Below are positions 7,605 through 12,996 of a stretch of 12,996 nucleotides of DNA, in pieces (the first letter of the stretch is position 1; every line of letters starts with the position of its first letter). The DNA comes from KBS-96 sp049585195 (lineage in GTDB: Bacteria > Acidobacteriota > Terriglobia > Bryobacterales > Bryobacteraceae): positions 1 through 12,996 of the forward strand of contig JBAUZG010000062.1 in assembly GCA_049585195.1 (NCBI GenBank). The letters run 5' to 3'. The notes beneath the pieces were generated by a model. The model ran no database searches. It saw nothing but the letters and a program-made list of their open reading frames with translations, and was not told where the DNA came from. Both the position numbers and the translations under genes were made by a program.

Positions 7605-8144
7605 TTAAGCTACCGTTTTTTGAGATTTACGCCAATCCAGCCAGAGATAATGCGCGATGATTGTTTTTGCATCCAGAATCTTGCCGCGATGAATCATCTC
7701 TCCCATCTGCTTCGCGGCAAACCATCCAATTTCGATTCGTTCGTCGTCCATCAGGTCTTGTTCACCGAGCGTTAGTTCCATCGCCAGGAACAGGTTCATT
7801 TTTTCAGCTACGTATCCGGGACTGGCGTAGAAGGAAGCGAGCTTGATCCAATGCTTGGCTCTCACGCCGGTCTCTTCCCGCAATTCGCGCTTGGCAGCCT
7901 TCAGCGGCGTCTCACCTGGATCTAGACGACCGGCAGGAATTTCCCAGAGCTTTTGGCGGGCGGGCAGCCGGAATTGCCGAACTAACAGGACACGATTTCT
8001 GTCATCAACAGCGATCATGACCGCAGAACCTGGGTGGCGAACGATAGAGCGGTGAATCTCAAATCCGTCCGGATCGACGGCACGCTCGTCGGTCACGGTG
8101 AACAGCTTGTTTTTGAGCACTTCCTTGGATGACACAATCTTCAT
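7605..8144 (-). CDS. NUDIX hydrolase, ADP-ribose pyrophosphatase-like
   Basis: Probably hydrolyses ADP-ribose or a related nucleoside diphosphate sugar to AMP and a sugar phosphate. The 179 residues contain a complete Nudix box, G72-x5-E78-x7-REL-REETGV (86-94), with the metal-binding pair E90/E91. Proline 109, 15-16 residues after the box in YASPGY, is the position that marks ADP-ribose pyrophosphatases in this family. Upstream RQFRLPARQKLWEIPAGRLD (57-76) is also typical of NudF-like enzymes. The frame opens at a TTG at 8168, but the ATG at 8144 fits the family start and has GAAAG just upstream. It precedes the isomerase-like gene and is divergent from the phage module. Confidence 0.92.
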   Translation of the reverse strand: MKIVSSKEVLKNKLFTVTDERAVDPDGFEIHRSIVRHPGSAVMIAVDDRNRVLLVRQFRLPARQKLWEIPAGRLDPGETPLKAAKRELREETGVRAKHWIKLASFYASPGYVAEKMNLFLAMELTLGEQDLMDDERIEIGWFAAKQMGEMIHRGKILDAKTIIAHYLWLDWRKSQKTVA

Positions 8145-8201
8145 ACTTTCAGGATGCAACGCGGGCAAGGTTAGTGCTCATCACGCGAGGCGGCCGCACG
8201 A

Positions 8202-8246
8202 CTGTTGATAACAGAATTCTTTCAACTTTATTAGCCGATTTATCAA
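8202..8246. repeat. Inverted repeats at the host/phage junction
   Basis: CTGTT-GAT-AACAG (8202-8214) is a perfect 5+5 dyad. TTGATAA (8205-8211) is also repeated inverted as TTATCAA (8240-8246), with the palindrome AGAATTCT (8213-8220) between them. They lie between the start of the NUDIX gene and the first phage gene, a sensible place for an operator serving two divergent promoters. The region is visibly more AT-rich than its surroundings. No protein partner is known. Confidence 0.35.
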
Positions 8247-8323
8247 TGGTTTGCGATCGAGCGAGTGCGGCTTGCACCTTAAGCGGCTGCTAACTTTTCC
8301 CCGTGAGAGGGAGCATGCGCACG

Positions 8324-8362
8324 ATGTCAGACGCGCGCACAACGTATGGCAAGCAAGCGTGA
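8324..8362 (+). CDS. Possible 12-codon leader peptide ahead of the phage module
   Basis: An ATG at 8324 opens a 12-codon frame (MSDARTTYGKQA) that overlaps the start of the next gene by 17 nt. AGGGAG at 8308-8313 is 10 nt upstream and is the best ribosome binding site in this interval, whereas the gene starting at 8346 has none of its own. Translational coupling is therefore conceivable. It may equally be chance, and the peptide resembles nothing I recognise. Confidence 0.2.
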   Translation: MSDARTTYGKQA

Positions 8363-8630
8363 GCCGAAGCAGAGCTTGAAAGAGGAGGCCCCGGCGCAAG
8401 AGAAAGCGGCGTTAGACAAATCGGCAGCGGAAATGGAGTTCGATGAGTTTGTCAGGGAGTTCCGCCGCATGGTTCAGGGCTATTTATGGTCGCGAGCCGA
8501 CAAGATCACGGTTGCCGACCTGGTGCGGTTAAGGGAACTCGAAGAGGCCAGCGAACAGAAGAACGAAAGAAAGCGGCCAAAGGAACTACGCGTTGTATGG
8601 ATCGACAAGAAGAACGAAAGTGCAACGTAA
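8346..8630 (+). CDS. Small phage protein in terminase-small-subunit position
   Basis: A 94-residue charged protein directly upstream of, and overlapping, the terminase large subunit gene. The first 28 residues are Lys/Glu/Ala-rich and probably disordered. A predicted helix (about 31-46, EFDEFVREFRRMVQGY) is followed by KITVADLVRLRELEEASE (53-70) and a basic tail ending KELRVVWIDKKNESAT. I recall similar short C-termini (a basic stretch then R-V-x-W-V/I-D) in small proteins encoded next to terminase genes, but cannot check. By position a DNA-recognising small terminase is plausible, but no helix-turn-helix motif is evident, so function stays open. The start has no obvious Shine-Dalgarno. Confidence 0.65.
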   Translation: MASKREPKQSLKEEAPAQEKAALDKSAAEMEFDEFVREFRRMVQGYLWSRADKITVADLVRLRELEEASEQKNERKRPKELRVVWIDKKNESAT

Positions 8631-9907
8631 AAACATGGGAAATCGAGTTTAACGCGCTGCCTTCGCAGCGGCAGTTTGTTGAATGCGCGGCGCGGTTCAA
8701 GGGATTTTCGGGCCCGGTTGGTTCAGGCAAGAGTATGGCCCTTTGCTTCACGGCCCTGCGCCTTGCGATTCAGAATCCCGGATGCCAGGGGTTATTAGGC
8801 GCGCCGACGTATCGGATGATGCGCGACGTAACGCAGGTAGCGCTCTTGCGCCTGCTGGATGAAAACGCGGTTCCGTATGAGTTTGCGAAGTCGGATAACA
8901 TCGTCCGGATTGGCGAGATCGAGTCGGAGATTTTGCTTCGATCGCTGGACGAACCAGAGAGGCTGAGAGGGACCAATCTTGCCTGGTTCGGGATTGATGA
9001 GCTGACTTTCACCAGCGAAGATTGCTGGACGCGGCTCGAGGCGCGGTTGCGGGACCCGAGAGCGAAGCATCTATGTGGGTTTGGCGTTTGGACCCCGAAT
9101 GGACAGGATTGGGTTTACCGGAGGTTCATACAATCCCCGGTTCCCGGATATGAATGTGTACGGGCGAAACCGCTCGAGAACAAGTTTGTGCTCGCGGCGA
9201 ACCCGGATTTTTACAAGAGATTAGAGTTTAGCTACGACGAACGGTTCTATCGCCAGGAAGTCTTGGGCGAATACCTGAATATCATGCAGGGACGCGTCTA
9301 CGAGAGCTTTGATCGGGAGCGGAATGTGCGAGAAGCGGAATTCGATCCGCGCAAGCCGCTGTATTGGAGCTTGGACTTCAACGTCAGCCCGTTGTGTTCG
9401 GTGTTGGCGCAGGAAGACGGCGGTGGAATTCGAGTTATGGCTGAAATCTGTTTGGAGAACGCCACAGTTTCAGATGCTGTGGAAGCGCTGCATAGCAGGA
9501 TTGCGAGGGCGCCGGCTGGGCTGGTGGTGACGGGCGATGCAAGCGGGCGGCAGCGCAGCGTAACCGCGCTCGGAGATGCATATGCGGAGCTGCGCAGGCA
9601 TCTCGGGATATCGGGTTTTCACAACGCAACGTTCCGTGTGCCAATGAGCAACCCGGCGGTGCTGAAGCGGGTGAAATTAGTGAACGCGTTTCTTCAGAAT
9701 GCTTCCGGAGAAGTACGGTTGACCGTGGATCCGAGCTGTCACGAACTGAAGAAGGACTTTGAAGAAGTAGTTTTTAAGCCGAACGAAGGCGTGGTCGAGG
9801 CCAGGGATGCCAGGCGCACACATATTTCCGATGCGCTGGGCTATTTGGTGTGGGAGTTGTATGGAGACAAGCCAAGCGTGGGCGAGATGAATCGGAGATT
9901 GATTTGA
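8597..9907 (+). CDS. terL: Phage terminase large subunit (packaging ATPase and nuclease)
   Basis: The DNA-packaging motor, which pumps phage DNA into the prohead and cuts it. The 436 residues carry an N-terminal ATPase with Walker A GPVGSGKS (39-46) and Walker B AWFGIDE (129-135, D134/E135). The C-terminal RNase H-like nuclease has three well-placed acidic residues: D260 (WSLDFNVSP), D314 (VVTGDASG) and D412 (HISDALGYLVW). Both active sites look intact. The frame is open back to a GTG-less ATG at 8486, but that extension reads through the upstream gene with low-complexity sequence. ATG 8597 is chosen, with AAAGGA at 8579-8584, overlapping the upstream gene by 34 bp. The portal gene follows after 59 bp. 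Confidence 0.94.
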   Translation: MDRQEERKCNVKTWEIEFNALPSQRQFVECAARFKGFSGPVGSGKSMALCFTALRLAIQNPGCQGLLGAPTYRMMRDVTQVALLRLLDENAVPYEFAKSDNIVRIGEIESEILLRSLDEPERLRGTNLAWFGIDELTFTSEDCWTRLEARLRDPRAKHLCGFGVWTPNGQDWVYRRFIQSPVPGYECVRAKPLENKFVLAANPDFYKRLEFSYDERFYRQEVLGEYLNIMQGRVYESFDRERNVREAEFDPRKPLYWSLDFNVSPLCSVLAQEDGGGIRVMAEICLENATVSDAVEALHSRIARAPAGLVVTGDASGRQRSVTALGDAYAELRRHLGISGFHNATFRVPMSNPAVLKRVKLVNAFLQNASGEVRLTVDPSCHELKKDFEEVVFKPNEGVVEARDARRTHISDALGYLVWELYGDKPSVGEMNRRLI

Positions 9908-9966
9908 GAACGCGAAGATACACGGCGGCTCTCTAACGGCGCTGTTCACAAGGGAAAGAGGAACTT

Positions 9967-11382
9967 ATGTTTGATATCGATCGGGAACATCCTGAATACC
10001 TTCATCGCAAGGCCATGTGGCAATGCTATCGCGACCTGTATGCCGGCGGCGAGCAGATGAAATTGAACGCCGGACACTACCTGACACGCCGGCAAAAAGA
10101 GCCGCTGGACGTATACGCGGAGCGGCTATACCGAGTTTTCTACGAAAACTACATTGGATCGATCATCGACTGGTATGCGGCAACACTTTTCCGGCGTGAA
10201 CCCATTTTGACCTTCGATGGTGAGAGCGACGCAGGACGGCGATTCCTCGCGTCGTTCTGCGACGATTGCGACTTAAGAGGCAGCAGCCTTGCGGAATTCT
10301 TCCGAAAATGTTTTATTGACACGCTGATCTCGGGCGCGTCTCACATTCTGATCGATTTCCCGCGTCACGACCGCGCCGCTGTCAATCGCGCCGAAGAAGA
10401 CGCAGCTGGATTATCGCGAGCGTTCCTGATTCGATACACAGCGGAGGAACTGATTAACTGGAGCCTCGACGAAAACGGACAATACGACTGGATTGTTCTG
10501 AGGCGGAAACAAAGGCGGCAACCGAACGTCGAGACCGCTGAAATCGTCGAGGAAACCTATTGGTACTACTTCGACAAGCAGGAGTTTCGGATTTACCGGC
10601 GAGAGCAGCAGGCAGAGAAGTCGCATACCGAACTGGTCTCCCAGGGTTTACATGGCTTGGCAAAAGCGAATCGCGTACCCATGTTCACTATGCGGGTGAG
10701 CGAGGGCCTCTGGTTGATGAATAAAGCCGGGCTGCTGCAACTTGAGCATTTCAACAAGTCGAACGCGCTGAGCTGGGCAATCACGATGGGCCTGTTCGCC
10801 ATGCCCGTGATTTACTCGGAGCGAAGTTGGAACCAGATCGTCGGCGAGTCATGTTACATTCAACTTGGACCCCAGGATCGCTTCGGGTGGACCGAGCCGG
10901 ACGGAAAGGTGTACCAGATCGCCTCGGACAATCTCGAACGTCTGCGCGATGAAATCTACCGGGTCTGCTACATGTCCCAAGCAGCGGGCGAAGGCATGAT
11001 GTCGCATCCGGAATCGGGACTGGCCAAGCAACGAGACTTCATCATTACGCAGGAAGTGCTGCGCGGGTATGGCGATTTGGTGAAAGACACGATTCGCCGT
11101 GTTCTCGATTCCGTATGCACAGCTCGCGAGGACGAAGTGATCTCTTCGGTTTCGGGCCTGGATGAATTCGACATTGGCGATTTCGGCACAGAGCTTGCCG
11201 ACGCGCAGGCATTGTTAAACATCGGGATTTCCTCACCCACGATGAAGCAACAGGTATATCAAAAGCTTGCGTTTAAGTATCTGTGCGACGCGAGACAGGA
11301 AGTGAAAGACCAGATTGCGCGGGAAATCGAGAATCAATTTCAACAGGGGAATGCGCTCGACGGCGATCAACTGCCTGGCTGA
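9967..11382 (+). CDS. Phage portal protein (DUF4055/SPP1 gp6-like)
   Basis: Subunit of the dodecameric ring through which DNA enters and leaves the capsid. The 471 residues fit portal length. The N-terminus has the typical pattern of an early aromatic/charged helix, ...YAERLYRVFYENYIGSIIDW (50-69) followed by AATLFRREPILTF (71-83). A mixed alpha/beta wing domain follows (ISGASHILIDFPRH region). The later helical segment with WAITMGLFAMPVIYS, then GWTEPDGKVYQIASDNL, resembles the DUF4055 group of portals. AGAGGA at 9957-9962 lies 4 nt before the ATG. Position between TerL and scaffold supports the call. The subgroup is less certain than the role. Confidence 0.88.
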   Translation: MFDIDREHPEYLHRKAMWQCYRDLYAGGEQMKLNAGHYLTRRQKEPLDVYAERLYRVFYENYIGSIIDWYAATLFRREPILTFDGESDAGRRFLASFCDDCDLRGSSLAEFFRKCFIDTLISGASHILIDFPRHDRAAVNRAEEDAAGLSRAFLIRYTAEELINWSLDENGQYDWIVLRRKQRRQPNVETAEIVEETYWYYFDKQEFRIYRREQQAEKSHTELVSQGLHGLAKANRVPMFTMRVSEGLWLMNKAGLLQLEHFNKSNALSWAITMGLFAMPVIYSERSWNQIVGESCYIQLGPQDRFGWTEPDGKVYQIASDNLERLRDEIYRVCYMSQAAGEGMMSHPESGLAKQRDFIITQEVLRGYGDLVKDTIRRVLDSVCTAREDEVISSVSGLDEFDIGDFGTELADAQALLNIGISSPTMKQQVYQKLAFKYLCDARQEVKDQIAREIENQFQQGNALDGDQLPG

Positions 11383-11403
11383 AGAAAGAAACGCTCAGAT
11401 CTG

Positions 11404-11409
11404 AAGGAG
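11404..11409 (+). promoter_or_regulatory. Shine-Dalgarno deciding the scaffold start
   Basis: A perfect AAGGAG lies 5 nt before the ATG at 11415. This settles the start, because the same frame is open back to 11283 inside the portal gene. Confidence 0.75.
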
Positions 11410-11414
11410 AAAAT

Positions 11415-11999
11415 ATGTCTGATCAGAACAATGAACAAGAAAGCTCGCAACCGGACGTGCGACACGTTGTGCGGCATGTGATTGAAGAATTTATGAGAGC
11501 CGAACAGAGCAAGGCCGAGCCCGCATACAAGGCGGAACTGGTCGAAGAGCGGCGCCGGAGGGAAGCTCTCGAGACACGCCTAAATCAGCTTGTCGAAGAG
11601 AACCGTCAGGCTCGAGCTGCCGCCGAACAGATGGACCGGCACGCGCAGATCCGCAATGAGTTGCAGCGGCTTGGAGTTGCCAAGCTGGACCTGGCGTTCA
11701 AAGCGGTAAAAGACGAGATCATCCGGTCGGAAGACGGCCGCCTAATCGCAAACGATGGCCACGAACAGCGGCCGGCCGGCGACTTTCTGCGCAAATTCGT
11801 AGAAGAGAATCCCGAACTTCTGCCTGCGCGTATCAGCGGAGGCAGCGGGGCCAATGCCACAACTCGCAATGCCGTTCCAGCTTCGCAAAGCGGCTCGTTC
11901 GACATCGACAAAATCAAACCTGGCATGAGCAAAGAGGACATGGAGCGAGTTCGCCAGGAAGTGGCCCGGCTTGCGGGGCAGGCCCTGAAGGGCATGTAG
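11415..11999 (+). CDS. Phage head scaffolding protein
   Basis: A 194-residue acidic-basic helical protein likely to guide coat assembly and leave the prohead. Evidence is mainly form and place. It lies between portal and coat genes, has a long coiled-coil segment rich in E/R/K with regular leucines (about 38-85), a Gly/Ser/Asn-rich linker (141-161), and a C-terminal helical region IKPGMSKEDMERVRQEVARL (167-186) of the kind that binds coat in P22-like systems. No protease motif is seen, so it is unlikely to be a scaffold-protease fusion. It begins 32 bp after the portal stop and is followed by an unusually long 252-bp gap before the coat gene. Confidence 0.78.
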   Translation: MSDQNNEQESSQPDVRHVVRHVIEEFMRAEQSKAEPAYKAELVEERRRREALETRLNQLVEENRQARAAAEQMDRHAQIRNELQRLGVAKLDLAFKAVKDEIIRSEDGRLIANDGHEQRPAGDFLRKFVEENPELLPARISGGSGANATTRNAVPASQSGSFDIDKIKPGMSKEDMERVRQEVARLAGQALKGM

Positions 12000-12030
12000 G
12001 TGGATGGTCAGGTCCGTTAGGCGAGTTCAT

Positions 12031-12125
12031 CGTGACCACTCCCTCGCGGTCGTGGCTCGGAAACAGACTCTGCGAATTCAGGTGCTTAGCCGAGCCGCCC
12101 GCGTAAGCAAGCGGTCTGTGCACCT
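12031..12125. repeat. Self-complementary intergenic element, possibly a dispersed repeat
   Basis: Several arms in this stretch can pair: GGCTCGG (12054-12060) with CCGAGCC (12090-12096), AGGTGC (12080-12085) with GCACCT (12120-12125), GCTTA (12084-12088) with TAAGC (12104-12108), and ACAGAC (12063-12068) with GTCTGT (12114-12119). These are alternatives rather than one fold. The minus strand reads peptide-like HDREGV, a string I recall from spurious ORFs over dispersed repeats in Acidobacteria genomes; that is memory, not a search. A REP-like element is therefore suspected. Confidence 0.4.
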
Positions 12126-12181
12126 ATAACGATATTTACGACATGTAGACAGGGAGCTAATAAGGCTCTGACTGTATCACT

Positions 12182-12207
12182 GCGCCGCGCGTAACCCGCG
12201 ACGGCGC
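12182..12207 (+). promoter_or_regulatory. GC-rich hairpin in the coat-gene leader
   Basis: GCGCCG-CGCG (12182-12191) pairs with CGCG (12197-12200) and CGGCGC (12202-12207), with a single bulged A and a 5-nt loop. The ten mostly G-C pairs should make a stable RNA hairpin. It has no T-tract of its own and stands 7 nt ahead of the terminator hairpin. Confidence 0.55.
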
Positions 12208-12214
12208 GGACCTT

Positions 12215-12242
12215 GGGCAGCTTCGGCTGCTCTTTTTCTTTT
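12215..12242 (+). terminator. Intrinsic terminator directly upstream of the coat gene
   Basis: GGGCAGC (12215-12221) pairs with GCTGCTC (12226-12232), seven pairs including one G-T, closed by a TTCG tetraloop. The stem is followed by TTTTTCTTTT (12233-12242). This is a textbook Rho-independent terminator on the plus strand. The coat-gene ribosome binding site AGGAG begins at the next base (12243), which is a strange place for full termination, so attenuation or antitermination is a reasonable inference. Confidence 0.75.
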
Positions 12243-12247
12243 AGGAG
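12243..12247 (+). promoter_or_regulatory. Coat-gene Shine-Dalgarno
   Basis: AGGAG ends 4 nt before the ATG at 12252 and directly follows the terminator T-tract. It fixes the coat start. Confidence 0.7.
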
Positions 12248-12251
12248 ATAT

Positions 12252-12996
12252 ATGCCAATAATTACATCTGCCAATCTGGCGAGTGCGATTGTGAAACTGG
12301 TGGCTGCTGAAGCATTGCCAGCCCTGGTCAGCAATCTCGTGATGGGTAATCTCGTGAACCGCGATTACGAGCCTGTGCTGGCGCATGCCGGCGACACGGT
12401 TAACGTGCCGATTCCGCCCACGCTAGTGGCAAACAACATTCTGGAAGGCGGAACAGTTCAGCCTCAGAATCCGAACCTGGGCAACGCTCAGATTGTGCTA
12501 AATACGCATTCGGAAGCGACGTTCCAGATTCCGGACGTAACGAAGTGCCTCGCGGTACCGGACCTGATGAAGGTTTACATGCAGCCGGCGGTCGTTGCGA
12601 TTGCTGAAAGCATCGAGAGCAACCTTCTCAACTTATACAGCCAGTTCACAGCGAACAACCCGGTTGGAACAGCTGGCACCGCGGTGACCGAAGCGGTCAT
12701 TGATTCGGCCGAAACGGCGCTGTTTGCCGCAAAGGTTCCGAACAGCCAATCGAAGTATCTGGTTGTCGATCCCAACACTTATTCGCAGATTCGCCAGATT
12801 CCGCGCTTTAGCGAATATTACAGCGCCGGAGAAGCGGGCCTGAAGGCTATTGTCGAAGGCAACGTCGGTAAGATGAAAGACTTCTTCATCTTCCGTTCGC
12901 AGCTTGTCCCCCAGACGGGTGTGACCACGGTGAATACTCATAACCTGGCCTTCTGCCGGGATGCAATCGGATTGGTGATCCGCCGGCTGCCTCAGC
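12252..12996 (+). CDS. Major capsid (coat) protein, P22 gp5-like, 3' end outside window
   Basis: The frame starting MPIITSANLASAIVKLVAAE is open for 248 codons and leaves the window without a stop. It resembles the P22-type coat family: early helix, ALPALVSNLVMGNLVNRDYE (22-41), then AGDTVNVPIPPTL (46-58), the VLNTHSEATFQIPDV region (83-97), a helix with AIAESIESNLLNLYSQF, and SKYLVVDPNTYSQIRQIPRF. These coats have the HK97 fold, and assemble with a separate scaffold, which is encoded just upstream. No N-terminal delta domain typical of HK97 itself is present. The start is supported by AGGAG 4 nt upstream. Expression may be set by the terminator in its leader. Confidence 0.85.
   Translation, partial: MPIITSANLASAIVKLVAAEALPALVSNLVMGNLVNRDYEPVLAHAGDTVNVPIPPTLVANNILEGGTVQPQNPNLGNAQIVLNTHSEATFQIPDVTKCLAVPDLMKVYMQPAVVAIAESIESNLLNLYSQFTANNPVGTAGTAVTEAVIDSAETALFAAKVPNSQSKYLVVDPNTYSQIRQIPRFSEYYSAGEAGLKAIVEGNVGKMKDFFIFRSQLVPQTGVTTVNTHNLAFCRDAIGLVIRRLPQ

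Larger units (their letters stand above)
8346..12996 (+). mobile_element. Tailed-phage packaging and head module, open at the right edge
   Basis: Five consecutive plus-strand genes follow the conserved late-gene order of tailed phages: TerS-position gene, terminase large subunit, portal, scaffold, major coat. Spacing is tight (34-bp overlap, then 59 and 32 bp) except for a 252-bp gap before the coat gene. The combination of separate scaffold gene and P22-type coat, with no HK97-type prohead protease between portal and coat, indicates a P22-like head strategy. No integrase, repressor or att site is visible on the left, so the element's full type is undetermined. Confidence 0.85.

Noticed and set aside
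8486..8596. N-terminal extension of the terminase large subunit from ATG 8486
   Set aside because: The extra residues are Arg/Lys/Gly-rich read-through of the upstream gene in another frame and do not look like TerL; ATG 8597 is closer to the family start.
11283..11414. Scaffold start inside the portal gene
   Set aside because: It would overlap the portal by 100 bp, while ATG 11415 has a perfect AAGGAG 5 nt upstream.
11914..12386. Minus-strand frames across the scaffold-coat gap
   Set aside because: They run against the operon, cross the hairpins and the coat start, and look like translated repeat sequence rather than proteins.
1..12996. CRISPR array, insertion sequence, rRNA or toxin-antitoxin pair
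   Set aside because: No regularly spaced direct repeats, transposase motifs, rRNA-like sequence or paired small genes of that kind were seen on either strand.

Overview
The window looks like a chromosome segment from a soil-type Acidobacteriota (Solibacter/Bryobacter/Koribacter-like). The best clue is the secreted VWA protein at 2512-3549, whose layout matches the 'VWFA-related Acidobacterial domain' family (TIGR03436) that is abundant in that phylum. The assignment is inference from gene content; there is no rRNA or other marker gene in the window.

Left part (1-8144): ordinary chromosomal genes in short units on both strands. In order: a YceI-like lipid-binding-fold protein (+); a MATE multidrug exporter (-) convergent with it; a 380-bp gene-poor gap; the secreted VWA protein (+); an RfbD-type dTDP-4-dehydrorhamnose reductase (-) whose 3' end overlaps the VWA gene by 23 bp; then, divergent from RfbD, an AlkA/HhH-GPD DNA glycosylase (+) followed after 9 bp by a MoxR-type AAA+ ATPase (+). 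Convergent to these is a probable two-gene minus-strand unit, a NUDIX ADP-ribose pyrophosphatase-like gene followed by an L-fucose-isomerase-family protein. These genes do not form one pathway.

Right part (about 8324-12996): a co-directional tailed-phage packaging and head module that starts abruptly about 200 bp from the NUDIX gene. The order is a small TerS-position protein, terminase large subunit with intact ATPase and nuclease motifs, portal, coiled-coil scaffold, and the start of a P22-type (gp5-like) major coat protein that runs off the right edge. No integrase, repressor, attachment site or lysis gene is visible. The window therefore cannot tell whether this is the edge of a prophage, a remnant, or a domesticated head module, but every reading frame seen is intact.

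The most unusual non-coding stretch is the 252-bp gap between scaffold and coat genes (12000-12251). It holds a self-complementary, possibly repeated element, a GC-rich hairpin, and a near-ideal intrinsic terminator whose T-tract directly abuts the coat-gene ribosome binding site. Other signals worth attention are a 5'-leader hairpin that puts the MATE Shine-Dalgarno in its loop, and inverted repeats at the host/phage junction. No rRNA, tRNA, CRISPR array or insertion sequence was found.
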